The notes: a model not told the origin generated them from the sequence alone. A DNA stretch of 64,000 nucleotides from Billgrantia azerbaijanica (GCA_004551485.1 SBLD01000003.1:124001-188000); one strand, 5' to 3'; positions 1 through 8,894 are shown, counted from the first letter of the stretch. Made by a program: numbers and translations.

Positions 1-60
1 GGGTTCTCCCGTCCAGAGGCGTCGTGGAATGGCGGGGATCGGTAATAGGGCCTCAATGCA

Positions 61-90
61 GCGGGGTCGGGTCCTGGGACCCGACCCCGC
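61..90 (-). terminator. Hairpin downstream of the binding-protein gene
   Basis: A perfect 13-bp stem (GCGGGGTCGGGTC with its complement) closes a 4-nt loop CTGG, 18 bp beyond the stop codon of the minus-strand solute-binding protein. The T-tract on the minus side is weak, so it may act as a mRNA-stabilising hairpin as much as a terminator. Confidence 0.6.
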
Positions 91-108
91 GATCAGGCGG
101 TGCCGCCA

Positions 109-870
109 TCACTCGCTGCTGCCGAACCACTTGGCGTGGATCTCGTCGTAGGTGCCATCCTCCTTCATGGCGGCGAGCGCCTCGTTGACGGGTTCGACCC
201 ACTCGCTGCCCTTGACGAAGACGATGCCGTACTGCTGGCCCTCGTAGAGCGGACCAACGACCTTGACCCGGTCTTCGCCACGGGTCTGGGAGAAGTAGCC
301 GACGTTGGGCGCGTCGTAGAAGACCGCGTCGACGCTGCCGCCGAGCAGGGCCATGTACATGTCGCTGGAGCCCGGATAGGGGGTGATGTCGGCCTCGTCG
401 CCGAGGTTGGACTCGAGGAAGTCGTAGCTGGTGGAGCCGACCTTGGTGCCGATCTTCAACCCCTTGAGGTCCTCGAGTTCGTCGACCTCGTCATTGTTGG
501 CACGGACCAGGATTTTCAGGCCGCTGTCGTAGTAGGGGTCGGAGTAGTCGACGATCTCGGCCCGTTCCTCGGTGATCGTGATACCGGCGATGGCCACGTC
601 CACGTTGCCGGTCTGCACGGCGGGAATGATGCCGTTGAAATCCATGGTCTGCAGGTTGTATTCGAAGCCGGCGCGCTCGGCGACTTCGGCGAGAATGTCC
701 ATGTCGAAACCGACCATTTCGCCGGTTTCCTGATCCATCATCTCGAAGGGGACGAAGCTCGGGTCGGTGACCGCCCGGAGGACGTGTTCATCGGCGCTGG
801 CCAGGCCGGAAAGGCCGATGCCGAGGGCGAGGGTGGAGGCGAGGGCAGCGGATGTCAGATGATGTTTCAT
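109..870 (-). CDS. Periplasmic amino-acid-type ABC transporter substrate-binding protein
   Basis: A 253-residue protein of the SBP family 3 (PF00497) type. It begins with a Sec signal peptide (residues 1-26, ending LASA before DEHV). The mature part opens with the usual [13 protein letters not shown] strand and has [15 protein letters not shown], then [20 protein letters not shown] near residue 100, all typical of polar amino acid or cystine-like binders. It would capture a small amino acid or derivative in the periplasm and hand it to an inner-membrane permease. No permease or ATPase gene lies next to it inside the window, so its partner is either upstream of base 1 or elsewhere. The start was placed at ATG 870 because the signal peptide begins there and GGGGAA precedes it. 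The exact ligand cannot be deduced. Confidence 0.88.
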   Translation of the reverse strand: MKHHLTSAALASTLALGIGLSGLASADEHVLRAVTDPSFVPFEMMDQETGEMVGFDMDILAEVAERAGFEYNLQTMDFNGIIPAVQTGNVDVAIAGITITEERAEIVDYSDPYYDSGLKILVRANNDEVDELEDLKGLKIGTKVGSTSYDFLESNLGDEADITPYPGSSDMYMALLGGSVDAVFYDAPNVGYFSQTRGEDRVKVVGPLYEGQQYGIVFVKGSEWVEPVNEALAAMKEDGTYDEIHAKWFGSSE

Positions 871-948
871 ACGATTCCCCGTGGAAGAAATTATTGTGTC
901 TACGCCATCAAACATGGCGAGTTCCCGGGGAAGCGTCAAGTGAAGGGG

Positions 949-1302
949 TTACACCATGAAGGAGGAGCCGCAGCCGCAAGTGGTGGTGGCGTTGGGGTTC
1001 TGGACGAGGAAACGGGTACCGGCCAGTCCCTCCTCGAAGTCCACGGTGGAGCCGACTAGATATTGGTAGGAGAGGGCGTCGACGACCATGGCGACGTCGC
1101 CGAACTCGATCAGGGCGTCGTCCTCGCCGACCTCATCGGCGAAGTCGAAGCCGTACTGGAAGCCCGAACAGCCGCCGCCGGTCACGTAGACGCGCAGCTT
1201 GAGCTCGGGATTGCCCTCTTCGGCGATCAGCGCCCGCAGCCGCGCGCGGGCGGTGTCGGAGAGCATCAGGGGGGTGGGCACGAACGATTCAGCGCCGCTC
1301 AT
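949..1302 (-). CDS. erpA: Iron-sulfur cluster insertion protein ErpA
   Basis: A 117-residue A-type Fe-S carrier. The three ligand cysteines are in place: Cys45 in [12 protein letters not shown] and Cys109/Cys111 in the C-terminal CGCGSSF. It accepts clusters from the assembly scaffold and passes them to apo-targets, including enzymes of isoprenoid synthesis and respiration. An AGGAG ribosome site sits just before ATG 1302. It is transcribed in the same direction as argC, but a palindromic repeat of about 195 bp separates the two, so it may have its own promoter or depend on read-through. ErpA rather than IscA is favoured by the long acidic insert after Cys45 and the lack of neighbouring isc genes. 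Confidence 0.95.
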   Translation of the reverse strand: MSGAESFVPTPLMLSDTARARLRALIAEEGNPELKLRVYVTGGGCSGFQYGFDFADEVGEDDALIEFGDVAMVVDALSYQYLVGSTVDFEEGLAGTRFLVQNPNATTTCGCGSSFMV

Positions 1303-1393
1303 GGGCGAACTCCTCTGCGCCGGAATGAATGGCTAACGGTGAATTATCCGCAATCCCGAGCGGCAGGGTCAACTATTGTCAGCTTCGGCGCTC

Positions 1394-1588
1394 GGGGCTG
1401 ATCCGTCGACAGGTCTCCGAGGAGGCGCTGTGAATCCCTCCCTGGACGCTACCTTCGTCCAACTGCGCTCTCGCTCCTGCTCCGCTTGCAGGACCGGTGC
1501 TGGCCATTCATGGCCAGCCCGTTCGGAGCAGTGCTCCTCACCCCTGGCGAAGGACCTCCTCTTCGACCTGTCCCCGGTGCCCCTCGGC
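1394..1588. repeat. Dispersed palindromic intergenic repeat, copy 1
   Basis: This fills the 298-bp gap between argC and erpA. Its left end (GGGGCTG.TCCG.CG.CAGG followed by GGCGCTGT.AAT.CCTCCCTG.ACGCTAC) and right end (CGACCTG.CCCCGG.GCCCCTCG) recur at 60899-61011. The two ends of each copy can pair (CAGG arm with CCTG arm). A substitution between copies is compensated on the other arm (ACAGG/CCTGT here, GCAGG/CCTGC there). The middle holds a separate 7-bp hairpin CTGGCCA-TTCA-TGGCCAG. No protein is encoded. It looks like a non-autonomous palindromic element of the REP/MITE kind. Confidence 0.7.
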
Positions 1589-1600
1589 TAGGACGTCAGT

Positions 1601-2635
1601 TCAGGGCATCAGTGCCGGCGCGGCGAGCCCGGCCGTTTCGTCGCAGCCGAACATCAGGTTGAGGTTGTGGATCGCCTGGCCCGAGGCGCCCTTGACCAGG
1701 TTGTCGATCACCGCCAGCACCACCACGGTGTCGCCGTCGCCAGGACGGTGCACGGCCAGGCGGCAGAGGTTGGCGCCCTTGACGCTGCGCGTCTCGGGAT
1801 GGCTGCCGGGCGGCATGACGTCGACGAAGGGTTCCGCGGCGAAGCGCGCCTCGAAGCGCGCCTGCAGCTCGCCGGGATCCGCGGTCAGCCGACCGTAGAG
1901 GGTGGCGTGGATGCCGCGGATCATCGGCGTCAGGTGGGGCACGAAGGTGAGCCCCACCGGGCCGCCGGCGGCGTCGCCCAGCCCCTGACGGATCTCCGGC
2001 AGATGGCGGTGCCCCGAGGCGCCGTAGGCCTTCATCGACTCGCTGGCCTCGGCGAGCAGCGACGGCACCTTGGCGCCGCGCCCCGCGCCGGTCACGCCGG
2101 ACTTGCAGTCGGCGATCACATGGTCGGTGTCGATCAGCCCGGCCTCGAGCAGCGGCAGCAGCCCCAGCTGCACGGCCGTGGGGTAGCAGCCGGGCACGGC
2201 GATCAGCCGCGCCTCACGAATGCGCTCGCGGTTGACCTCGGGCAGCCCGTAGACGGCCTGGTCGAGCAGCGCCGGGGCGCCGTGCGGCTGGCCGTACCAG
2301 CGTGCCCACTCCGCGGCGTCGCGCAGACGGAAGTCCGCCGAGAGGTCGATCACCCGGGTGCCGCGTTCGAGCAGCTCGCCGGCCAGGGCGTGGGCCACGC
2401 CGTGGGGAGTGGCGAAGAAGACGGCGTCGCACTCGCCGAGTCGCTCCGGGTCGGGCTCGCTGAAGGCCAAGTCGTCGTAGTGGCCGCGCAGGTTGGGGTA
2501 GAGCTCACTGACACCCACGCCCGCCTCCGAGCGTGAGGTGATCGCCTCGATCTCGACTTCGGGGTGCTGGGCCAGCAGCCTGAGCAGTTCGACGCCGGTG
2601 TAACCGGTGCCGCCGACGATTCCGACCTTGATCAC
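1601..2635 (-). CDS. argC: N-acetyl-gamma-glutamyl-phosphate reductase ArgC
   Basis: A 344-residue enzyme that reduces N-acetyl-glutamyl-5-phosphate to the semialdehyde with NADPH, the third step of arginine synthesis, in the cytoplasm. The Rossmann motif [10 protein letters not shown] is at residues 5-14, and the catalytic cysteine is Cys150 in [19 protein letters not shown] supplies the active-site histidine region. Length matches the usual type 1 ArgC. The start is GTG 2635: GAGGAG lies 6 nt upstream, and residues before it do not match the family even though the frame stays open to 3049. It runs divergently from the ClC channel gene across about 135 bp. Confidence 0.96.
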   Translation of the reverse strand: MIKVGIVGGTGYTGVELLRLLAQHPEVEIEAITSRSEAGVGVSELYPNLRGHYDDLAFSEPDPERLGECDAVFFATPHGVAHALAGELLERGTRVIDLSADFRLRDAAEWARWYGQPHGAPALLDQAVYGLPEVNRERIREARLIAVPGCYPTAVQLGLLPLLEAGLIDTDHVIADCKSGVTGAGRGAKVPSLLAEASESMKAYGASGHRHLPEIRQGLGDAAGGPVGLTFVPHLTPMIRGIHATLYGRLTADPGELQARFEARFAAEPFVDVMPPGSHPETRSVKGANLCRLAVHRPGDGDTVVVLAVIDNLVKGASGQAIHNLNLMFGCDETAGLAAPALMP

Positions 2636-2771
2636 AATGGACTCCTCATCACGGTGGCCAGGAGGGGGGACGCGGGGCAACGCACTGGGATCGCCCCTGG
2701 GGGGTATGATACACAAGTAACGGGGCCGCGACCCAGCCGGCCCGGGATCGTATCGTACAGGGAACCCCGCC

Positions 2772-4556
2772 GTGCCGCGTTCAACGCGCTTCAATGCCAG
2801 CCAGAGCCTGGAACGTTTTCGCCGCCAGCTCGCCAATGTCGATGCCCTGCCGCAGCTGTGCGTGCTCGGCGTGGTGTCGGGACTCGTCACCGGCGCGCTC
2901 ATGGTGCTCTTTCGCAGCCTGCTTGCGCTGGGTGGCGTACTGCTCTTTCCCGGACAGAGTCCGGAGGCCTTCGAGGCCCTCTCTCCGCTGCTGCGTTCCC
3001 TGATGCCGCTGATCGCCGTGCTGCTCATCGGCGTCTGGATGTGGCGCATGCCGCCCGCCGGGCGTCAGATCGGCGTGCTGCACGTCATCGAGCGCCTCAC
3101 CTATCACCAGGGACGCTTTCCCCTGCGCAACTGGTTCACCCAGTGGTGGGTGGGCCTGGTCTCGGTGATCGGCGGGCTCTCGGCGGGGCGCGAGGGGCCG
3201 GCGATTCACCTCGGGGCGGCCGCCGCCAGCGGGCTCGGCCAGCGCCTGCGCCTGCCCCACAACAGCCTGCGCGTGCTGGTCGCCTGTGGCACCGCCGCGG
3301 GGATCTCGGCCTCGTTCAACACGCCCATTGCCGGGGTCATCTTCGCCATGGAAGTGGTGATGATGGAGTACACCATCGTTGGCTTCATGCCGGTGATCCT
3401 GGCGTCCAGCATGGGGGCGGTGATGGCGCAGCTGGTCTACGGCCCCGACCCGGCCATCGGCATTCCCGACCTGCACCTCAAGTCGCTGCTCGACCTGCCG
3501 TGGATCGTGGTGAGCGCCTTGGCGATCGGTCTGCTGGCGGGCCTTTTCGTGCGCGTCGCGCGGCTCGGTCGGCGCCTGCAGGAGGTACCCATGGCGCTGC
3601 GTTTCGCGCTGGTCGGCGTGGCCGTGGCCGGCGTGGCCTGGTGGTATCCCCAGGTGCAGGGCATGGGCTACGACACCCTGCAGGCCACGCTCAGCGGCTC
3701 GGTGGCGGTGGACGTGTTGCTGGCCGTTGCCATCGGCAAGCTGCTGCTCACCGCCGGGGCGGTAGCGTGTGGCATTCCGGTGAGCATCATCGGGCCGATC
3801 CTGGTGATCGGTGGTACCGCCGGGGCGCTGTGCGGCCTGGCCGGCCAGGTGCTGTTGCCCCAGGAGGCCTCCGAGCCGGCCCTCTACGCCCTGCTCGGCA
3901 TGGCAGCGATGATGGGGGCGGTGTTGCAGGCACCGCTGGCAGCCTTGATGGCCCTGCTCGAACTGACCCACAACCCCAGCATCATCATGCCCGGCATGCT
4001 GGCGGTGGTGATCGCCGGACTCACGGCGCGGCAGCTGTGCCGCTGTGACGGTTTCTTCATCGTCGGTACCCGCCATGGTCTCCACCCGTTGCAGCAGCCG
4101 CTGATGCAGGCATTGTCGCGCGTCTCGGTACCGGCGGTGATGGAGCGCAATCTGGTGCGCACGCCGCGCCTGGTGACCCGCGACCAGGCGCGGGCGCTGC
4201 TCGAGTCGGGACCGGTATGGGTGCTGATCATGCGCTCCTCCGACGACAAGCCGACGCTGGCACTCAAGGCCGCCGACCTGGCGCGGGCGCTGATGGAAGC
4301 GCCGGAGGGCGCAAGGGCGGAGGGCGAGGAGGCGCTGATCGACCTGCTGGAGATTCCCGGCCAGCGACTGGAGGTGGCCCCCATCCACCTGCAGGCAACG
4401 CTCACCGAGGCCTTCGAGCGCCTCAACGACGAGGCCGTGGATGCCCTCTACGTCGAGCACGGGCATCGGCCGAGACAGAAGCGGATTTCGGGTATCATCA
4501 CCCGCGGCGCCATCGAGCGCTATTATCGTTTCAGTGACACGCGCGACAGTGACTAG
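2772..4556 (+). CDS. ClC-family chloride channel/antiporter
   Basis: A 594-residue polytopic inner-membrane protein with about ten hydrophobic segments. GREGPAIH at 139-146 is the ClC signature; Glu141 in it is the gating/proton glutamate. [16 protein letters not shown] carries the second signature. The first canonical motif (GSGIP) is replaced by an AGRQIG stretch, so ion selectivity may differ. The last 150 residues are soluble and resemble a degenerate CBS pair. The GTG start at 2772 follows AGGGAA, and no in-frame ATG precedes the first conserved segment. A TATGAT -10-like box is at 2705-2710. In a halophile such a protein may serve chloride homeostasis or acid tolerance, but that role is inferred. 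Confidence 0.88.
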   Translation: MPRSTRFNASQSLERFRRQLANVDALPQLCVLGVVSGLVTGALMVLFRSLLALGGVLLFPGQSPEAFEALSPLLRSLMPLIAVLLIGVWMWRMPPAGRQIGVLHVIERLTYHQGRFPLRNWFTQWWVGLVSVIGGLSAGREGPAIHLGAAAASGLGQRLRLPHNSLRVLVACGTAAGISASFNTPIAGVIFAMEVVMMEYTIVGFMPVILASSMGAVMAQLVYGPDPAIGIPDLHLKSLLDLPWIVVSALAIGLLAGLFVRVARLGRRLQEVPMALRFALVGVAVAGVAWWYPQVQGMGYDTLQATLSGSVAVDVLLAVAIGKLLLTAGAVACGIPVSIIGPILVIGGTAGALCGLAGQVLLPQEASEPALYALLGMAAMMGAVLQAPLAALMALLELTHNPSIIMPGMLAVVIAGLTARQLCRCDGFFIVGTRHGLHPLQQPLMQALSRVSVPAVMERNLVRTPRLVTRDQARALLESGPVWVLIMRSSDDKPTLALKAADLARALMEAPEGARAEGEEALIDLLEIPGQRLEVAPIHLQATLTEAFERLNDEAVDALYVEHGHRPRQKRISGIITRGAIERYYRFSDTRDSD

Positions 4557-4624
4557 TGCAGCTGCTTCTGGTGCTGTAATTACTGGTGCGCCAATTGATT
4601 GACCGTCCTGCTCGAGGAGTCTTC

Positions 4625-5056
4625 ATGTATCCGTGGATCAAGGCCTTGCACCTCGTGGCCGTGGTGACCTGGTTCGCTGCCCTCTTCTACCTGCCGCGAC
4701 TCTACGTCTATCACGCCATGGCACGTGACAAGGGCGAGTCGCAGGCCATCGACTACTTCACGGTCATGGAGCGCAAGCTGTATCGCGGCATCATGACGCC
4801 CTCGATGATCGCCGTGGTGGCGCTGGGGGCCGGGCTGCTGGTGCTGTCGCCTGCCTGGCTCAGCCAGGGCTGGCTGCACGCCAAGCTCGCTTTGGTGGTG
4901 CTGCTGGTGGGCTACCATCACCTGTGCGGGCGGTTCCTCAAGCAGTTCGCCGCCGCGCGCTGCCAGCGCTCCCATGTCTTCTTTCGCGTGTTCAACGAGC
5001 TGCCGGTGATCGCCCTGCTGGCGATCGTCTTCCTGGCCGTGCTCAAGCCGTTCTGA
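4625..5056 (+). CDS. hemJ: Protoporphyrinogen IX oxidase HemJ
   Basis: A 143-residue membrane protein with four predicted helices. It matches the HemJ (UPF0093) family: KALHLVAVVTWFAALFYLPR at the N-terminus, with His9 as the probable heme-binding histidine, and YRGIMTPSM in the middle. It converts protoporphyrinogen IX to protoporphyrin IX in the heme pathway, replacing HemG/HemY. ATG 4625 is preceded by GAGGAG. Eight bases separate it from thiD, and hemL follows further on, so heme steps are grouped here. Confidence 0.92.
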   Translation: MYPWIKALHLVAVVTWFAALFYLPRLYVYHAMARDKGESQAIDYFTVMERKLYRGIMTPSMIAVVALGAGLLVLSPAWLSQGWLHAKLALVVLLVGYHHLCGRFLKQFAAARCQRSHVFFRVFNELPVIALLAIVFLAVLKPF

Positions 5057-5063
5057 GGGTGCC

Positions 5064-5873
5064 ATGACGAAGCATGAGTCTCCGCCCGTGGTGCTGGTGC
5101 TGGCGGGCCATGATCCGACCGGCGGTGCCGGGTTGATCGCCGATCGTGAAGCAGTGACCGCCTGTGGCGGCTGGGCGCTGACGGTGCCCACGGCGCTGAC
5201 CGTACAGAGCTGTCGCGATGTGCGTCGGGTGATGCCCGTCGAGGCCGAATGGATCCGCGAGATGGTCGGTGCGCTGGATGAGTTCGCGATCGCCGCCATC
5301 AAGGTGGGCTTGCTGCCGAGCCCGGCCGTGCTGGATGCCGTGGTCGAGGTGGTGCAGCGCTATCCCGGCGTGCCGCTGGTGGTGGATCCGGTGCTCAAGG
5401 CGGGAGGCGGCAGTGAGTTATCCACAGCCGGTCTCGTCGCCGCGTTCCGCGAGCGCCTGCTGCCCCTTGTGGATATTCTGACCCCCAATCGCCTGGAGCT
5501 GGCGCGGCTGGCCGATGCCGGCCAGGACGATGCCGGTCGCGTGCGGTCGCTGCTGGCGCGGGGCTGTGGGGCGGTACTGGTGACCGGCACCGACGATCCC
5601 GACCCCGACGTGCCCGCCGACCGGGTGCAGCAGCGGCTCTTCACCATCGAGGGAAGCCAAAGCTGGCAGTGGCCGCGGCTGCCGGGGCGCTATCACGGCT
5701 CGGGCTGCACGCTCGCCGCGGCGCTGGCGGCGCGGTTGGCCGCGGGGGATGCCCTGCCGCTCGCCTGCGAACGGGCTCAGCGCCATACCTGGCAGGCGCT
5801 GGCCGAGGGCTGGCAGCCCGGCTCGGCACAGTGGCTGCCGCAACGGCTGACCGTTGGCTGCCGCTTCCCTTGA
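5064..5873 (+). CDS. thiD: Hydroxymethylpyrimidine/phosphomethylpyrimidine kinase ThiD
   Basis: A 269-residue ribokinase-fold enzyme that phosphorylates HMP and HMP-phosphate for thiamine synthesis. LAGHDPTGGAGL near the start binds substrate, VDPVLKAGGG and TPNRLE follow in order, and the anion-hole signature is GSGCTLAAALAA near residue 215. It is probably translated with hemJ, whose stop lies 7 bases upstream. The thiE gene that often sits between thiD and hemL in pseudomonads is missing. Two DnaA-box-like nonamers (5418-5426 exact TTATCCACA, 5468-5476 one mismatch) lie inside the coding sequence. Confidence 0.94.
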   Translation: MTKHESPPVVLVLAGHDPTGGAGLIADREAVTACGGWALTVPTALTVQSCRDVRRVMPVEAEWIREMVGALDEFAIAAIKVGLLPSPAVLDAVVEVVQRYPGVPLVVDPVLKAGGGSELSTAGLVAAFRERLLPLVDILTPNRLELARLADAGQDDAGRVRSLLARGCGAVLVTGTDDPDPDVPADRVQQRLFTIEGSQSWQWPRLPGRYHGSGCTLAAALAARLAAGDALPLACERAQRHTWQALAEGWQPGSAQWLPQRLTVGCRFP

Positions 5874-5997
5874 CCGACGACAAGGCTCCCCGAGTTGCCA
5901 CGGGGTGGGGCTGGCCATCGGGGGCCGCGATGACCAGAATGGGCGAAGCCGTGACGCCGGTGCGCCGCACCTGACTTGCTCACGCCCTGTGCCAAGC

Positions 5998-6018
5998 TTA
6001 TCCAGAAAATTATCCACA
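5998..6018 (+). promoter_or_regulatory. Pair of DnaA boxes upstream of hemL
   Basis: TTATCCAGA (5998-6006, one mismatch) and TTATCCACA (6010-6018, exact) lie in tandem in the same orientation in the 206-bp thiD-hemL gap, 62 bp before the hemL start. With the exact box at 5418 and the 8/9 box at 5468 they form a loose cluster over 600 bp. They could couple hemL expression to DnaA or titrate DnaA. Sequence match only. Confidence 0.45.
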
Positions 6019-6079
6019 GCCCGAGAGCTTCGGGCGAGATCCCTCTCGACTTCCAACCTGTGACTGCAACGAGGCTGCC

Positions 6080-7369
6080 ATGACCACATCCGCACAGCTC
6101 TTCGAACAGGCTTGCCGGCACATCCCCGGCGGCGTCAATTCGCCGGTACGTGCCTTCAAGGGGCTGCACCGTCCCCCGGTTTTCATGGAGCGTGCCCAAG
6201 GCGCTTACCTGTATGACGTGGAAGGCAAGCGCTACGTCGATTATGTCGGCTCCTGGGGACCGATGATCACCGGCCATGCCGACCCCGACGTGCTGGGCGC
6301 GGTACGCGACCGCCTCGACAGCGGCCTCTCCTTCGGGACGCCCACGGCCATCGAGACGACCATGGCCGACCTGATCTGCGAGCTGATCCCGACCATCGAG
6401 ATGGTACGCATGGTCAACTCCGGTACCGAGGCCACCATGTCGGCCATCCGGCTGGCGCGTGGCTTCACCGGGCGTGACAAGATCGTCAAGTTCGAGGGCA
6501 ACTACCACGGCCACTCCGACTCGCTGCTGGTCAAGGCCGGCTCCGGCGCCCTGACCCACGGTGAGCCGAGCTCGCCGGGGGTACCGGCCTCGCTTGCCGA
6601 GCATACGATCACGCTGGCCTACAACGACGCCGATGCCGTCGAGGCGTGCTTCGAGGAGATCGGTAGCGAGATTGCCGGCATCATCGTCGAGCCGGTCGCC
6701 GGCAACATGAACTGCATCCCGCCGCTGCCGGGATTCCTGGAGACGCTGCGTCGGGTGTGCAACGAGCACGGTAGCGTGCTGATCTTCGACGAGGTGATGA
6801 CGGGCTTCCGCGTCGCCCTGGGCGGCGCCCAGGCGCACTACGGCATCACTCCGGATCTCACCTGCCTGGGCAAGATCGTCGGTGGTGGCATGCCGGTGGG
6901 CGCCTTCGGCGGCAGGCGCGAGATCATGGAGCACATCTCGCCGCTGGGGCCGGTCTACCAGGCCGGCACGCTCTCCGGTAACCCACTCGCCATGGCCGCC
7001 GGCATCGCTCTGCTTTCCAAGCTGCGCGAGCCCGGCTTCCACGATGCCCTGGCGCAGCGTGTCGAAACCCTCTGCCACGGCCTGCAGGCGCGCGCCGATG
7101 CCGCCGGGGTCGCCATGATCACCCAGCGTGCCGGTGGCATGTTCGGGCTCTTCTTCACCGGCCAGAGCCGCGTGGAGAACTTCGCCCAGGCGACCGCTTG
7201 CGACGCCGAGGCGTTCCGCCGCTTCTTCTCGGCGATGCTCGACGAGGGCGTCTATCTCGCGCCATCGGCCTTCGAGGCCGGCTTCATGTCGAGTGCCCAC
7301 ACGCCGGAAGACATCCAGAAGACGCTGGATGGTGCCGAAGCGGCCTTCGCCAGGATGCAGGCGGGCTGA
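6080..7369 (+). CDS. hemL: Glutamate-1-semialdehyde 2,1-aminomutase HemL
   Basis: A 429-residue PLP enzyme that turns glutamate-1-semialdehyde into 5-aminolevulinate, the committed C5-pathway precursor of heme. [12 protein letters not shown] opens the family core. [10 protein letters not shown] and [19 protein letters not shown] follow, and the PLP-binding lysine is in [17 protein letters not shown] near residue 265. Full length. The ATG at 6080 is preceded by CGAGG. Its upstream gap carries two DnaA boxes, and a strong GC-rich hairpin ends the unit at 7395-7430. The accessory matrix locus starts right after it. Confidence 0.97.
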   Translation: MTTSAQLFEQACRHIPGGVNSPVRAFKGLHRPPVFMERAQGAYLYDVEGKRYVDYVGSWGPMITGHADPDVLGAVRDRLDSGLSFGTPTAIETTMADLICELIPTIEMVRMVNSGTEATMSAIRLARGFTGRDKIVKFEGNYHGHSDSLLVKAGSGALTHGEPSSPGVPASLAEHTITLAYNDADAVEACFEEIGSEIAGIIVEPVAGNMNCIPPLPGFLETLRRVCNEHGSVLIFDEVMTGFRVALGGAQAHYGITPDLTCLGKIVGGGMPVGAFGGRREIMEHISPLGPVYQAGTLSGNPLAMAAGIALLSKLREPGFHDALAQRVETLCHGLQARADAAGVAMITQRAGGMFGLFFTGQSRVENFAQATACDAEAFRRFFSAMLDEGVYLAPSAFEAGFMSSAHTPEDIQKTLDGAEAAFARMQAG

Positions 7370-7394
7370 GCGCACCCGCCAAGCCACTCTCCCT

Positions 7395-7430
7395 GCCGGC
7401 CGGCGGGCGTCTCGCTGCCCGCCGGCCGGC
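7395..7430 (+). terminator. hemL terminator hairpin
   Basis: A perfect 14-bp stem, GCCGGCCGGCGGGC paired across an 8-nt loop, begins 25 bp after the hemL stop. The downstream run is only moderately T-rich (CTTCCTTCTCCC). It marks the boundary between the high-GC housekeeping block and the AT-rich leader of the next locus. Confidence 0.65.
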
Positions 7431-7626
7431 GATCTGTCGACTTCCTTCTCCCTGATTTTCCCTCCCCTGGTCCGCACCGCGGGACCGGCCCTGCCGTGTC
7501 ACAGAATTGAACAGTTTTCATTTCTTGGTAACTGACTGACTTGTCGGCCGCTTTGTGTTTTTTTCCGCAGTTTTACCCTGAATCGCTGTATCAACATTGA
7601 AACGATATTCACGTTTTATTACGTGG

Positions 7627-7638
7627 TGTGGCGCCACA
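7627..7638. promoter_or_regulatory. 12-bp palindrome, candidate enhancer (activator) site
   Basis: TGTGGCGCCACA is a perfect palindrome in otherwise AT-rich DNA, centred about 80 bp upstream of the sigma-54 -24 element. That is the usual distance range for a bacterial enhancer-binding protein. The VpsR-like activator encoded at 12025-13386 is the obvious candidate ligand. The assignment is inference from position and symmetry. Confidence 0.4.
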
Positions 7639-7711
7639 GAGGGCCTTTTAGAGATCATTGAATAAATATAAGTATTTGATACTAAAAATATATTATGGGG
7701 TTTCTCGGTCC

Positions 7712-7727
7712 TGGCATGTATTGTGCT
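7712..7727 (+). promoter_or_regulatory. Sigma-54 (RpoN) promoter of the exported-protein operon
   Basis: TGGCATGTATTGTGCT matches the -24/-12 consensus TGGCACG-N4-TTGCA at most positions and has the obligatory GG (7713-7714), exactly ten bases, then GC (7725-7726). Transcription would start near 7738, leaving a leader of about 135 nt before the first gene at 7874. A gene for a GAFTGA-type sigma-54 activator lies in the same locus. The 504-bp gap holding it is AT-rich and has no coding sequence that I can support. Confidence 0.65.
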
Positions 7728-7873
7728 CTTGGGTTCGGTGACTGTAATAGAGAGTAACCTTGCGTTGCAGATGAATAACGACCGCGGCTTGTTGCAACCA
7801 CGGAGAATGGGTCGAGGTTCGCTCTCGTGCAGTCTGGGGATTCATCAGTCATGCATGATTAGGGAGAAAGACC

Positions 7874-8869
7874 ATGAAACGGTACGTAATCGCGGGTACC
7901 TCTCTCCTGGCGCTGGCCATGGCGATTTCCACGGCGCATGCCAACCCCAGCGTGGGTGTTGCCGATGAGGTCGATCAGGACGTCGACTCCTATGCCGAAG
8001 CCTATGGCGGTAGCAGCGGCGCTGGTGGCGGTGGCACCGCCGGCCCGGGTGGCAATGCTAGCGCCTGGAGCGAATCGTTCAATACTTCCACCAGCGTGAT
8101 TGCGCTGCAGGAACTCAACTCTACCGTCAGCGGGGCCGGTATCAGCGTGATGGGTGGCGCCGGTGCGGCCGGTGCGGCTGGTGCCGCCGGCGGTGATGGC
8201 CTGGCGGTTTCCGCCGGCGTGGGTCTCGGTGGCGCAGGCGGTGATGGCAATGGCGGTGACGGTGGCCAGGCCAATGCCGGCGACGGTGCCGACGGCGGTG
8301 ACGGTACCGGTGTGGGACTGGGGCTCGGCCTGGGTGCCGGTGTGGGCGGCAGCGCCGACAGCAGCAGCGACAACAATGACACCACCGGTGGTGCGGCCGA
8401 TGGCTACGCCTCCAATTCCGCGAATGACTTCGATGACGACAACGCCAATACCGCCACCAACGGCGACACCACCAATGGGGATGCCACGGGCAGTTCGGCC
8501 TCCGCCGGTGGCACCGGTGGGGCCGGCAGCGGCAGCGGCACCGGCAGCGGCACCGGCAGCGGCACTGGCGGCGCTGGTGGCGCTGGTGGTAACGCCGTTG
8601 CGGGTGCCGGTGGTGCCGGCAACGGCGGCGGCGGCGGTGGCGGCACTGGCACCGGCGGTGACGCCATGGCCCAGGGCGGTGCTGGCGGCAACGGCGGCAA
8701 CGGCGGCAACGGCGGTGCAGCCACCCTCGCTACCGGTACCGCCAGCATGGCGGCCGGTGCCGGCACCTTCGGCGGTATCGCCAACATGAACCTGTCGACC
8801 GGTATCTACAACTCCCAGCTGGCCGCGACCAACGTGGCCGCGCACAGCAACGTGAATATCGGCAACTGA
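7874..8869 (+). CDS. Exported Gly-rich, Lys/Arg-free acidic protein; candidate amyloid/matrix subunit
   Basis: A 331-residue protein with a clear Sec signal peptide (1-23, ending STAHA). The 308-residue mature part is about one-third glycine (about 100 residues), rich in Ala, Asn, Asp, Ser and Thr, and contains no Lys, Arg or Cys. Two non-repetitive segments stand out: TSTSVIALQELNSTVSGAGI near residue 80 and a C-terminal NMNLSTGIYNSQLAATNVAA tail ending SNVNIGN, both of alternating beta type. Between them are low-complexity blocks (GSGT and GGN repeats). ATG 7874 has AGGGAG upstream and the sigma-54 promoter 150 bp away. It heads a unit with a C39 peptidase, so I propose it is the main secreted fibre or matrix protein. 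It could instead be a Gly-rich adhesin; no sequence family was recognised with certainty. Confidence 0.7.
   Translation: MKRYVIAGTSLLALAMAISTAHANPSVGVADEVDQDVDSYAEAYGGSSGAGGGGTAGPGGNASAWSESFNTSTSVIALQELNSTVSGAGISVMGGAGAAGAAGAAGGDGLAVSAGVGLGGAGGDGNGGDGGQANAGDGADGGDGTGVGLGLGLGAGVGGSADSSSDNNDTTGGAADGYASNSANDFDDDNANTATNGDTTNGDATGSSASAGGTGGAGSGSGTGSGTGSGTGGAGGAGGNAVAGAGGAGNGGGGGGGTGTGGDAMAQGGAGGNGGNGGNGGAATLATGTASMAAGAGTFGGIANMNLSTGIYNSQLAATNVAAHSNVNIGN
8531..8566 (+). repeat. 12-bp tandem repeat (GSGT codons), three copies
   Basis: Three consecutive copies of GGCAGCGGCACC (last one ending ACT) encode Gly-Ser-Gly-Thr units inside the Gly-rich protein. The repeat is in frame, so slippage would change protein length without shifting the frame. 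Confidence 0.85.
8684..8710 (+). repeat. 9-bp tandem repeat (GGN codons), three copies
   Basis: Three perfect copies of GGCGGCAAC encode Gly-Gly-Asn units near the C-terminal part of the Gly-rich protein. It is the second in-frame slippage-prone tract in this gene. Confidence 0.85.
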
Positions 8870-8894
8870 CCCTGGGCCCGAGTGATGGGCCCGT

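Noticed and set aside
1376-1898. Plus-strand open frames over the argC-erpA gap
   Set aside because: They read through the palindromic repeat and antisense to argC, with no ribosome sites or recognisable domains.
8531-8710. CRISPR-like array
   Set aside because: The 12-bp and 9-bp direct repeats have no spacers and are in-frame codons of the Gly-rich protein.
7874-8869. Curli CsgA or mycobacterial PE_PGRS protein
   Set aside because: There is no Ser-x5-Gly-x-Asn-x-Ala-x3-Gln repeat and no PE domain; similarity is only in Gly/Asn composition.
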